Source: Lachnospiraceae bacterium (GTDB taxonomy: Bacteria; Bacillota; Clostridia; Lachnospirales; Lachnospiraceae). Taken from it: a DNA stretch of 64,000 bases. This document shows positions 1 through 8,866 of the stretch, one piece after another (position 1 is the stretch's first letter; the number at the start of each line of letters is the position of its first letter). The translations under genes and the position numbers were made by a program. The stretch spans positions 1 through 64,000 of the forward strand of contig SVEY01000013.1 of assembly GCA_015057165.1 (NCBI GenBank). The letters run 5' to 3'. The notes beneath the pieces were generated by a model. That model saw only the letters and a list, made by a program, of their open reading frames with translations, was not told the DNA's origin and searched no databases.

Positions 1-16
1 ATTATATATAAAGAAA

Positions 17-50
17 CAGACCTGCATTGGCAATGGCCAATGCAGGTCTG
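17..50 (-). terminator. Rho-independent terminator of the polysaccharide block
   Basis: Perfect 15-bp GC-rich stem (CAGACCTGCATTGGC with its complement) and a 4-nt loop, followed on the minus strand by TTTCTTT. It sits just downstream of the last minus-strand gene, the acyltransferase, and closes the operon. Confidence 0.8.
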
Positions 51-112
51 CTATTTAGAGACTATTTTTACAGCCTCCTTTTTTATAGATTCACATATCC
101 AAAAAACAATTA

Positions 113-1144
113 TCAAGAAATCATTTTCCCAATATAAGGTATTTTTTTTAATAGATAAGACACCAATGTGCTTATACACAAAACAATCAACACAAGTAGT
201 GGAATAGAAATCAAATATATACAAATATTAATATCTAGTCCTAAATAACTCAATATATGAATAATTAACACATGACATCCATATATCCCTAATGATTCCT
301 TAGATACTAATTCTATTATTTTAAAATGAAATCGCTGCTTTGAGCACAAATCTTTAATAAAAACAAAAAATGCAATACTAGAAAGATAAATCGCCGGCAT
401 AGTATATACCCAAAACCTCTCACTAGCTGCTTGCACAAACATATTATCCGCAATTACAAGGCCTATTGTAGTAAGTGTAGCAACTATTCCACATACATAT
501 ATAGCACGTTTATATTTCACTTCATATTTCCCCAAATATGCACCTAACAAGAAATAGCCAAAATAACCTACAGAAAAGCCCTTATTAATCTTATTTATGT
601 TTATTGAAATAAAATCTAATTGTTGGAAATAGGAAAAGAACTGAAATCCCCCGCCAAGTATAACAAGTAATACTAAAAGCACTACAAAAGTTTTTCTGTC
701 TATATTGTTACATAGCATCCGAAGAACTGGCACAAACAAATATACACCTATCAACGCATAAATATACCATAAATGATGAGGAGTGTCCCCATATAAAATA
801 CTAGTAAAGCATTTTAAAAATTCGCCTTTAGAATAATTTTTCTGTTCAAAAAAAGAAAACACATTATATACAATAGACCATGTCAAAAGAAACACCACTA
901 ATCGAAGTATTTTCTTTATCATCACAGGATAGTTGTATTCCTTCGACGAATTCAAAAACAAATTCCCCGATATCATAAAGAAGATTGGGACAGAAACCCT
1001 AGATACACATTCTAATACAGTTGCTACAACCCAATTAAAAGAGCAAACATTTCCATACCATCCATTAGTACAAACATGTATTATTATTACGCCAACTGCA
1101 GATAAAGCCCTTAACACATCTAAATAATATTTTCTTTCCGCCAC
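113..1144 (-). CDS. membrane O-acyltransferase (acyltransferase family 3)
   Basis: A 343-aa polytopic membrane protein. Its N-terminus (YYLDVLRALSAVGVIIIHVC) has the 'R-A-...-H' pattern of acyltransferase-3 / OafA / WecH proteins, which move acetyl or similar groups from the cytoplasm onto surface glycans. About ten hydrophobic segments cover the whole length and there is no extra SGNH domain. The start is GTG, with AAGGTGA upstream, four bases after the stop of the Wzt-type ATPase gene, so it is the last gene of the exporter operon. It probably decorates the exported polysaccharide. The acyl donor and the modified sugar cannot be read from sequence. Confidence 0.85.
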   Translation of the reverse strand: MAERKYYLDVLRALSAVGVIIIHVCTNGWYGNVCSFNWVVATVLECVSRVSVPIFFMISGNLFLNSSKEYNYPVMIKKILRLVVFLLTWSIVYNVFSFFEQKNYSKGEFLKCFTSILYGDTPHHLWYIYALIGVYLFVPVLRMLCNNIDRKTFVVLLVLLVILGGGFQFFSYFQQLDFISININKINKGFSVGYFGYFLLGAYLGKYEVKYKRAIYVCGIVATLTTIGLVIADNMFVQAASERFWVYTMPAIYLSSIAFFVFIKDLCSKQRFHFKIIELVSKESLGIYGCHVLIIHILSYLGLDINICIYLISIPLLVLIVLCISTLVSYLLKKIPYIGKMIS

Positions 1145-1148
1145 AGTA

Positions 1149-2462
1149 TTATTTCACCTTCTCAACCTTTGTATCTGAATTCATATCATAAAAGCCTACT
1201 GTATTCTTATCAGATATTACAGTTACATTTAATACATCATACAATCTATGATATGCAACAAGTTCGCCTGCATCATTATATCCAGTGCAGCTTATTGATA
1301 ACAAGTATTCACCACCTTGCAGATTCATCTCCTGGGTAAAACTTGCTACATATTCTTCACCAGATTTTGCTATTTCAACATACTTTTTTTCAAACATAGT
1401 GTTTGTTCCAGTTATGTCCACTCCCTTAATACTTTTAAATGTAAAGGTAAATATTGGATTTTTAATATCTTCATTAAAGTGGACTTTTGATTTAATTGTA
1501 AACAAATCACCTTTAATAATCGAATTAGTAAGAAGCCCATCACTGTCAACTATTGCAAAATCAATAATCTCTGCCTTCTTAGAACCATATTCATTTAGGT
1601 TAGGATTGATAACAAAATGACTTCTCCACAAATCTCCATCTGTTAAACCCACGGTAGAACCAGAGGTCTCTCTCAATTTTTCATTAATATCATTTTCTTT
1701 GCTTATTGCTAAAGCATCCTCCACAGCAGTTCCAGTCATCAATTTCTTATAGATATTAATCATATCTTTAGGTGAACCTTCTGCAAGCTTTTTGCCATGA
1801 TCTAATAGAACAACTCTATCACAATACTTAGATATACTGCCCAAATCATGACTAACAAAAAGAATGGTCTTACCAAGCTTCTTAAAATCGTCAAATTTCT
1901 TATAGCATTTATTTTGAAAGAACACATCACCTACAGACAATGCCTCGTCAACAATTAATATTTCAGGATCAATATTGATTGCTACCGCAAAAGCAAGACG
2001 AACAAACATACCCGAAGAATATGTTTTGACTGGTTGATAAACGAAATCTCCGATATCTGCAAATTTCAGTATATCATCCATTTTCTGGTCTATTTCTTCT
2101 CTTGTGTATCCCATCATAGTTCCATTAAGATACACATTTTCAATACCAGTATATTCTTGATTAAATCCCGCACCAAGCTCTAATAATGCCGAAATTCTAC
2201 CGTCAATTTCTACATCTCCACTAGTAGGATTAAGTACGCCAGTGATTATCTTAAGAATAGTAGATTTACCTGCTCCATTAGTTCCAATTATTCCTACTGT
2301 CTCACCACGTTCTACATCAAATGACAGTTCATTTAAAGCATAATGCTCTCTATATCTAGGTTCTTTAGATAACCCAAAAGCATCCATTACTCTGTCGCGA
2401 TTCCGATTATATAGTTTATACATCTTACTTACGTCTTTTACACGTATTGCATAATCTGACAT
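1149..2462 (-). CDS. polysaccharide ABC exporter ATPase, Wzt/TagH type
   Basis: This 437-aa protein has an N-terminal ATPase (about residues 1-245) with Walker A GTNGAGKST, signature YSSGMFVRLAFAV and Walker B ILIVDEALSVGD, the hallmark sequence of Wzt/TagH/RfbE ATPases. Residues about 290-437 form an extra beta-rich domain like the C-terminal domain of O-antigen Wzt, which in that family binds the finished polymer end and confers cargo specificity. TagH-type teichoic acid ATPases usually carry a different C-terminal region. It lies directly downstream of its permease, so the two should form one inner-membrane exporter. RBS AAGGAG. Confidence 0.92.
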   Translation of the reverse strand: MSDYAIRVKDVSKMYKLYNRNRDRVMDAFGLSKEPRYREHYALNELSFDVERGETVGIIGTNGAGKSTILKIITGVLNPTSGDVEIDGRISALLELGAGFNQEYTGIENVYLNGTMMGYTREEIDQKMDDILKFADIGDFVYQPVKTYSSGMFVRLAFAVAINIDPEILIVDEALSVGDVFFQNKCYKKFDDFKKLGKTILFVSHDLGSISKYCDRVVLLDHGKKLAEGSPKDMINIYKKLMTGTAVEDALAISKENDINEKLRETSGSTVGLTDGDLWRSHFVINPNLNEYGSKKAEIIDFAIVDSDGLLTNSIIKGDLFTIKSKVHFNEDIKNPIFTFTFKSIKGVDITGTNTMFEKKYVEIAKSGEEYVASFTQEMNLQGGEYLLSISCTGYNDAGELVAYHRLYDVLNVTVISDKNTVGFYDMNSDTKVEKVK

Positions 2463-2473
2463 CTTAATTCTCC

Positions 2474-3838
2474 TTAAAGAACATCTGCAAAATGTTGCTG
2501 TAGTTTTCTAAATATTGCCATTCCACCTATCGTTACAACAATGGTGAATATCCAAAAATACGCCGTCATACCCGGTCTCTCCCAAAACCACATATTATTA
2601 TATAAAGCATCTCTATAACCATTAACAATATAGTACATCGGATTCAGTTTAAGTATTGTCATTGCCCATCCCGGAATTCTATTAGCCATAGCATCCATAT
2701 TCCACATTATAGGTGTCATCCACATTCCTATCTGAAGCAATACATTTACAATCTGCGATAAATCCCTAAAGAAAACCATTATAGCAGAAAACGCATATAT
2801 TAGTCCTAGACTCAACACAAACATACAGAAGGAGTAATACAATAACTGCAATGTATATAAAGAAGGGAAATAACTATAACAACTATACAGTATTATAGTA
2901 AACACTACGAAAAACATATGTACAAATAAACTTGAAATTGACTTTACAACAGGAAGTGTACTTATCTTGAACACAACTTTCTTAACTAGATAGTTATATT
3001 CAATGAGACAATTTGTTCCACTTGATAATACTTCTGAGAAGAAGAACCAAGGAACAAGACCTGCTATTAACCAAAGTACAAAAGGAATACCTATACCAGC
3101 TTTAGTTGATTGAGTTCCAACGTTTAGTGCTTTCTCAAAAACGAACCAATACACTAGTACAGTTATAATTGGTTGAACAAATGCCCAGACAGTTCCAAGA
3201 TACGAGCCTGCAAATTTTTGCTTAAAATCATTCTTAGCAAGGCTCCCTATTAGTTTTCTATTAGAAACTACATCCTTAGGTATAGTGGCAATACTATCTA
3301 GTTTGATCCAAATAACAATAAGTAAAATATCTATAATTAGACAGACAAGAATCTTCATTATCAAATTGCGAAGATATCTTGCATTTGTAACGACTTCTGC
3401 ACTCTTTGCAGAATCCACCTTCCATGAATAGTATTTCTCAATATCATTGTAGTTATCTGATGATAATTGATACTCTTCAATTACATTATCTTTATAAGCA
3501 AGATAAACCTTTTCATATTTTATTTTATCCATAAGAACATGTTCAGGATTAATTCTAATAGATGATGTATCAGCTGGAAGTGCTAATTCATAATCATTAA
3601 CACCCTCTTCTGCCTTTGCCGGAACACTAACCACGTGGCTTTGTGAGAACTCTTCTTTGTTTTCATAGTCAACTTGTTTGAAATATGCTTGAATATTAGT
3701 ATCATTTTCAACTTCTGCAACAACATGAAGTGCTATACCAATTTCTTGAATATTTTCCTTATGAAAGACAGTCAAGATATTTGTTCCAGCCATTATGATT
3801 AAGAACAGTATTCCAACAACAATTTTCTTCTTATTCAT
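2474..3838 (-). CDS. polysaccharide ABC exporter permease (Wzm/TagG type) with N-terminal extracytoplasmic domain
   Basis: The C-terminal part (about residues 185-454) is an ABC-2 permease with the typical start 'LAKNDFKQKFAGSYLGTVWA' and six membrane segments. Family members are usually about 260-280 aa. This one is 454 aa because of about 170 extra N-terminal residues: a membrane segment (7-24), a roughly 130-residue soluble stretch rich in beta-type sequence and charged residues, then a second membrane segment (about 160-180) leading into the permease. By topology the extra domain should face outside. Its function is unknown, and polymer or wall binding is only a guess. It pairs with the downstream ATPase gene. 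Confidence 0.9.
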   Translation of the reverse strand: MNKKKIVVGILFLIIMAGTNILTVFHKENIQEIGIALHVVAEVENDTNIQAYFKQVDYENKEEFSQSHVVSVPAKAEEGVNDYELALPADTSSIRINPEHVLMDKIKYEKVYLAYKDNVIEEYQLSSDNYNDIEKYYSWKVDSAKSAEVVTNARYLRNLIMKILVCLIIDILLIVIWIKLDSIATIPKDVVSNRKLIGSLAKNDFKQKFAGSYLGTVWAFVQPIITVLVYWFVFEKALNVGTQSTKAGIGIPFVLWLIAGLVPWFFFSEVLSSGTNCLIEYNYLVKKVVFKISTLPVVKSISSLFVHMFFVVFTIILYSCYSYFPSLYTLQLLYYSFCMFVLSLGLIYAFSAIMVFFRDLSQIVNVLLQIGMWMTPIMWNMDAMANRIPGWAMTILKLNPMYYIVNGYRDALYNNMWFWERPGMTAYFWIFTIVVTIGGMAIFRKLQQHFADVL

Positions 3839-3962
3839 ATTCTGTTATTTCTCCTATACATACTTGTATCAATCCATCCTGCACATTATACAACATTATT
3901 TTTTAATAAAATTATTAGAATTAAATACATCCAGCACATATTATATAGTCATATGGCACAAT

Positions 3963-6446
3963 CTAACTCTGCCTTATAGCAAAATCAGCTCTATCTAAGG
4001 CCAAATTAACATTATAATACGGATCCCCATCCCGAAGAATATCTGCCCATCGTTCTTGGAACATCCTTATCTCATCAGCAAAACGCTGTTTCTTCTCGGG
4101 AGTATCTTCTGCACCACGGCTCTTTGATTCGTAGTGGGTAAGGGCAGCAAAAGAATTATACACAACCTTCTTATCAAGCTGTCTTACTCGAAGGCAATAG
4201 TCAATATCATTAAACGCAACCTTAAACTCCTCGTCAAAGCCTCCAACTTTATCAAATATTTCCTTCTTAGTTAGAAGACAAGCAGCCGTTACAGCGCTAT
4301 AATCCTGTGTAAGCATGGCTCTTCCAAATGCTTTACATTCATCAGGATGAAGGCCTACAAAAGCGTGACCTGCAATTTCGCCAAATCCAATCACAACACC
4401 AGCATGCTGTATTATTCCATCAGGATAAAGAAGCTGTGCGCCAACGATTCCCACATCATCTCGTTGGCAGAAGCCTAACATTCTATCAAGCCAATCATTA
4501 TTAATTGCCTCGATATCATTGTTAAGGAACAAGAGATATTCGCCTTTAGCTTCTTTTACTCCAAAGTTATTAATACTAGAGAAATTAAACTCTCCTGGCC
4601 ATCTTAGCACCTTAGCCTTAGGACATACGCTTGTAATATTCTTATAGTACTCTTCAGTCTCAGGCTCAGTACTATTATTCTCTACCACAATAACTTCGTA
4701 GTTATCATAGGTATTTTTCATAATTGATTTAAGACACATATCAAGATCTCTCGTATGGTCTTTGTTTGGAATTATAATTGACACAAGAGGGGTGCCCTTG
4801 ACAATATGTCTAGCATGATACTGACCATATTGAATTCCATCCTCCATCTCTACTTCAATTCCCTTGGTGTCAAAATACTTTTTAACTGCTTTCTTACCAT
4901 TCTTAAATGCATATAATTTACTCTCTGGATTCTCTGCTGTAGAATTCTTATGACTTCTCCAATGATATAAAATCTTAGGAATATGATATACATTATCAAC
5001 TTCACTTACACATTTAAGTATAAAGTCATGATCTTGCGCTCCATCATATTCAGAGTCAAATCCACCTACTTTATCTGCAATTTCTTTCTTAACGCAGAAA
5101 AGGTGACATACATAATTATTAGAGCAAAGCAAATCAATATTAAATCCCGACTTAAAGTATGGTTCAAATCTGTCCTTACCGTTAATATCTATCTTATCTT
5201 CGTCTGAATAAATAACTTCTGCACCATATTTATCAATCTGAACCATTAGTTCATATAAAGCATTAGGCGCCAAAACATCGTCATGATCTGCTAACACTAT
5301 ATATTCTCCAACTGCAAGTTTTAGGGCTTCGTTAGTATTTTCAGAAATACCTTTATTCTCTTCAAGATGTCTATAAGTTATTCTACCTTGATAACTTCCG
5401 TCATCAATATGCTTCTTAATATGTTCAGCTACTTTATTATTGCTACTTCCATCAGCAAAGCAAAGTTGCCAATTAGGATAAGTCTGTGCTTCTACAGACT
5501 TAACAAGCTGGTCTAAGAAATTAAGAGGGGTATTGTATAATGGCACAATAATACTGAATTTCACACCATTCTCAAACATTTGATTTCTTTGGAATTCAAG
5601 TTCATCTTCTTTGACATCGTATAATTCCATCCACTTCTCGTAGCGATTATCATTACCGCCCATGGTCATTTCAAATAGCTTCTTAAGACCATGATTGATA
5701 AATGATTTGAGGCCATTATTATTATAATATCTCATTGCCCTATGCCATCTGTTAGTTGGATCAAATGCCAGTGCTTTATCAAGATCAACTACTTCCACAT
5801 TTTCCTTACCATCTCGTATGATATGAACTTTAACCTTCTTACTATTTCTGCTAAATGTTGATAGAAAACCTTGCTTTTTGCTACGTTCACCTTCTGGAAT
5901 ATGGCTAAGTTCAGGAAATTGAGTCTCAATATCTTTTCTTACCACATATTCTGTTTTTGAATCTATTCTATTACCTACTTCATCAGCTATATACACTTCT
6001 AATGACTCTGTATTCACACCCCATCCTCGTATTGAAACATCACTTGAGTCTTTAGAAACATCAACAGAATCCACCTTAACCATCCCTTGGCCGAGAGAAT
6101 TCTTAATCTTAGTCACACTAATATCAAAGCATCTATTAATTACATTCCCTTCTTCATCACAAATAGCCACAGATACTTTTCCTCTGCCATCTATTAGCAT
6201 CTTAGGAATATTAATAAATACTTCAGCTATCGGATTATGTCCTGGCACATCGTACTTATCCCATATAAAGCGATCATCTCTAACAAGAATATCAACCCCT
6301 TCATATGTAAACTTCTCGTTATCAATAAACACGACAACGCACTCCATTGGAGTGCGTACATCTACCTCTATAGCTTCAATAGTAATAAACTTATCACTAC
6401 AAGCATTTTCTCTTACTTTGTGAAATACAATGTTTGCTTTAGACAA
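3963..6446 (-). CDS. tandem-domain GT2 glycosyltransferase (827 aa)
   Basis: Two GT-A glycosyltransferase domains follow each other. The first (about residues 300-530) starts 'FSIIVPLYNTP' with the metal site region ADHDDVLAP. The second (about 560-800) starts 'PLVSIIIPNKDH' with LNNDIEAI. The N-terminal 250-300 residues carry no GT motif and look like a beta-sandwich or linker region. This layout fits enzymes that add alternating sugars to a surface polymer. The start is TTG, chosen because AAGGAG stands six bases before it and the protein reads from there. The next paralogue is the 741-aa gene about 2.4 kb upstream. Nucleotide-sugar donors are unknown; dTDP-rhamnose and UDP-galactofuranose are candidates from context. 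Confidence 0.88.
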   Translation of the reverse strand: MSKANIVFHKVRENACSDKFITIEAIEVDVRTPMECVVVFIDNEKFTYEGVDILVRDDRFIWDKYDVPGHNPIAEVFINIPKMLIDGRGKVSVAICDEEGNVINRCFDISVTKIKNSLGQGMVKVDSVDVSKDSSDVSIRGWGVNTESLEVYIADEVGNRIDSKTEYVVRKDIETQFPELSHIPEGERSKKQGFLSTFSRNSKKVKVHIIRDGKENVEVVDLDKALAFDPTNRWHRAMRYYNNNGLKSFINHGLKKLFEMTMGGNDNRYEKWMELYDVKEDELEFQRNQMFENGVKFSIIVPLYNTPLNFLDQLVKSVEAQTYPNWQLCFADGSSNNKVAEHIKKHIDDGSYQGRITYRHLEENKGISENTNEALKLAVGEYIVLADHDDVLAPNALYELMVQIDKYGAEVIYSDEDKIDINGKDRFEPYFKSGFNIDLLCSNNYVCHLFCVKKEIADKVGGFDSEYDGAQDHDFILKCVSEVDNVYHIPKILYHWRSHKNSTAENPESKLYAFKNGKKAVKKYFDTKGIEVEMEDGIQYGQYHARHIVKGTPLVSIIIPNKDHTRDLDMCLKSIMKNTYDNYEVIVVENNSTEPETEEYYKNITSVCPKAKVLRWPGEFNFSSINNFGVKEAKGEYLLFLNNDIEAINNDWLDRMLGFCQRDDVGIVGAQLLYPDGIIQHAGVVIGFGEIAGHAFVGLHPDECKAFGRAMLTQDYSAVTAACLLTKKEIFDKVGGFDEEFKVAFNDIDYCLRVRQLDKKVVYNSFAALTHYESKSRGAEDTPEKKQRFADEIRMFQERWADILRDGDPYYNVNLALDRADFAIRQS

Positions 6447-6541
6447 TTGGTATTCTCCTTAATCTTATAATACTCATATTATAGCAGACTATTCACTAAA
6501 TAATACTATTGATAATTAAAAATATACTTCTAAATTATAAA

Positions 6542-7687
6542 TTATTCATTATTCATTGCTTTATTACTCACAATTATCTTATTAACTAAATTTTTTGCAC
6601 CTCTTTTTATTAAATCAATAATAATCGCAATTAACAATGACATCACAAAAATAATCAAACCATACACTATTACAAATAACACATAGCGCGAAAAAGATAA
6701 TGAATCACCCACAAAATAATCATATAGAACATACCTTATAGAATTATTATAACAATAAAGTGTTCCTAAAATAACGAAATGTATTAAATATATAGGAAAT
6801 GTATACTTAGCTATCCAAATAATAACTTTTTCAAAAAAACTTTCCCTTATCTCAAAAGAAAGAATAAACAATGTAAAACCTGTTGCACAAATCACACCAT
6901 ATACACTACTCCATAGCAAAACATTACTTCCCTTTTGTAAAAAAACTTGAGAATTGTAATAATCATATGCTCTGAGAATATTAAATCCTATAAACACTAC
7001 TAAACCGCCAATTCTAGCAAGCCAATTTCTCTTTATTTTTTCAATATTTCTATATATTTCATCACCAATTAAAACAAACAAAATCGTAGTAGGTATAACA
7101 TTATAATTTTTCAAATTAACTAACATAAAGAATTCAAGTCTATCGCTCAATGTGGTAAGCAATATATATGCAAACGATAATGCCATAAGAACATATTTCT
7201 GAATACAAATTTCCTTATCATTAGAATCAAATCTCTTTATCAACGGAAACCATAACAAAACACAAATGTAAGCACATACATACCACAGGTGCGAACAATG
7301 GGTCACTAATGTCACATTTCCCGATAATAATTCTATGAAAATATATTTTATATCAAGCAAATTAAAACTTAGTACTGATTGAGCAATACTCATTTTTCCG
7401 TTTAACCAACCTGAAAAAACGAGGCAAAAAAGCATTAACAACATAGATGGAACAACCACCCTAAGAAAACCTTTTTTTAGTACAACACCATATTTTTCAC
7501 CTTTCATATAGAAGAATCCCGTTATTATCAAAAAAATAGACACTCCATCAGACAAAAGACAAGATAATACTATTCTTTCAAATGGTTCCTCACTTGGAAT
7601 CAGCATGTTAGGTTTGCTATGCAAAAAAACTACTATTAGGCATGCAATACACCTTAAAAGTTGTACTGATACATCTTTTTTTTTCAT
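6542..7687 (-). CDS. membrane acyltransferase (acyltransferase family 3)
   Basis: A 381-aa polytopic membrane protein starting 'VSVQLLRCIACLIVVFLHS', the N-terminal R...H signature of acyltransferase-3 proteins. About ten predicted membrane segments. RBS GAGGGGAG. It overlaps nothing and sits 21 bp from the next acyltransferase gene upstream, so the two are probably co-transcribed. It is likely to acylate the polysaccharide made by the neighbouring glycosyltransferases. Its base composition is strongly AT-rich, even for this window, as is common for glycan-modification genes that move between strains. Confidence 0.82.
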   Translation of the reverse strand: MKKKDVSVQLLRCIACLIVVFLHSKPNMLIPSEEPFERIVLSCLLSDGVSIFLIITGFFYMKGEKYGVVLKKGFLRVVVPSMLLMLFCLVFSGWLNGKMSIAQSVLSFNLLDIKYIFIELLSGNVTLVTHCSHLWYVCAYICVLLWFPLIKRFDSNDKEICIQKYVLMALSFAYILLTTLSDRLEFFMLVNLKNYNVIPTTILFVLIGDEIYRNIEKIKRNWLARIGGLVVFIGFNILRAYDYYNSQVFLQKGSNVLLWSSVYGVICATGFTLFILSFEIRESFFEKVIIWIAKYTFPIYLIHFVILGTLYCYNNSIRYVLYDYFVGDSLSFSRYVLFVIVYGLIIFVMSLLIAIIIDLIKRGAKNLVNKIIVSNKAMNNE

Positions 7688-7708
7688 GCTTACTCCCCTC
7701 TATTTCTT

Positions 7709-8743
7709 TCAAGCAAAAATCTTTTTCGTCCTCTTATCAATTCTATATAGTAATACACTCGCTATTCCTGTGAAAACGCAAGCAATCAAAAAAGCTATGT
7801 AATTCTGACCTATGCCTAAATCGTATCCAGATAACCTCCTCGTATACTCAATTATTATAACATGGTGGGTTAAGAAAATAGCATATCCATATTTAGATAT
7901 CTTTGCACAAAATCCAAAAAATCTCTCAGACTTTATATATGAGCATATCCAACAAGTAAAAACAATAGTTACTATTCCAACTAGGGTATTTCTATATATA
8001 GAAGTATAACGAAACGTCTCTTCACTGAATATTAAATGAAAAGGAAACAGTTGCATAAACATAAGAAATACAAAAGCAATTATCCCGGAAACAAAATTAG
8101 GTTTCTTCCAGTATCTAACGAAATACATTCCGAAAGCAAATTCTGGAATTCTTAACAAGAAAAAATTATTCCTAGGTATTACACCTTTATAAAGGACTGA
8201 TAAAACCGAGTACATAATTATAACAACTACCCCTGTAATAATAGGGTGCTTTTCAATCCCCCACTTCAAAATAGGAAACAGCAAATACAAAAATATCAGG
8301 CAACCAAGAAACCACTCGCCCAAAAGATACCAGTTTTGTCCAAACCACCCAAAGTATCCATCTAACCCTAACACACTCCATATTAATTTCCATTTAGGAG
8401 CATTAGTATAATATCTGCTGTGGTTAACCAAAAAATAATAGCAAAAAGCAATTATCCATGCTATCCAAAACATAGGATAAATACCAAGAAATCGTCTAAA
8501 AAAAAATCTTTTTATATCCAATTTCCCAGAATAAGTATACATTAAAGATATTCCTGATAGTACAAAAAATACAGCAACACCAAAGTCTCCTAGTGTCACA
8601 GAAAAAATCTCATCTGGCAAAATACTATTAACATACAAAACACCTGCATTGTCACATTCTCTTGTCCAATGCCAAGCAACAACTGAAATAACAGCAATTA
8701 CCCTTAATAAGTCAACATATTTTAATCTTTCTCTTTTACTCAT
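7709..8743 (-). CDS. membrane acyltransferase (acyltransferase family 3)
   Basis: 344 aa. The N-terminus LKYVDLLRVIAVISVVAWHW shows the family's DLLR...WHW motif, and hydrophobic segments run to the C-terminus. It is the third such enzyme in the block and differs clearly in sequence from the other two, so it probably acts on a different sugar or with a different acyl donor. RBS GAAGG before ATG. It follows the 741-aa glycosyltransferase gene after a 123-bp gap that could hold a promoter. Confidence 0.83.
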   Translation of the reverse strand: MSKRERLKYVDLLRVIAVISVVAWHWTRECDNAGVLYVNSILPDEIFSVTLGDFGVAVFFVLSGISLMYTYSGKLDIKRFFFRRFLGIYPMFWIAWIIAFCYYFLVNHSRYYTNAPKWKLIWSVLGLDGYFGWFGQNWYLLGEWFLGCLIFLYLLFPILKWGIEKHPIITGVVVIIMYSVLSVLYKGVIPRNNFFLLRIPEFAFGMYFVRYWKKPNFVSGIIAFVFLMFMQLFPFHLIFSEETFRYTSIYRNTLVGIVTIVFTCWICSYIKSERFFGFCAKISKYGYAIFLTHHVIIIEYTRRLSGYDLGIGQNYIAFLIACVFTGIASVLLYRIDKRTKKIFA

Positions 8744-8866
8744 TTCTAACCTTCTTTTATATTCAAGAAATAATTCTCTTGATTTTTCATATGTATTATT
8801 CTAATTAAAACAGAAATTCTTTTTAACATTTTGGTATTATACGTTATTCTATTTTACATTAAAATA

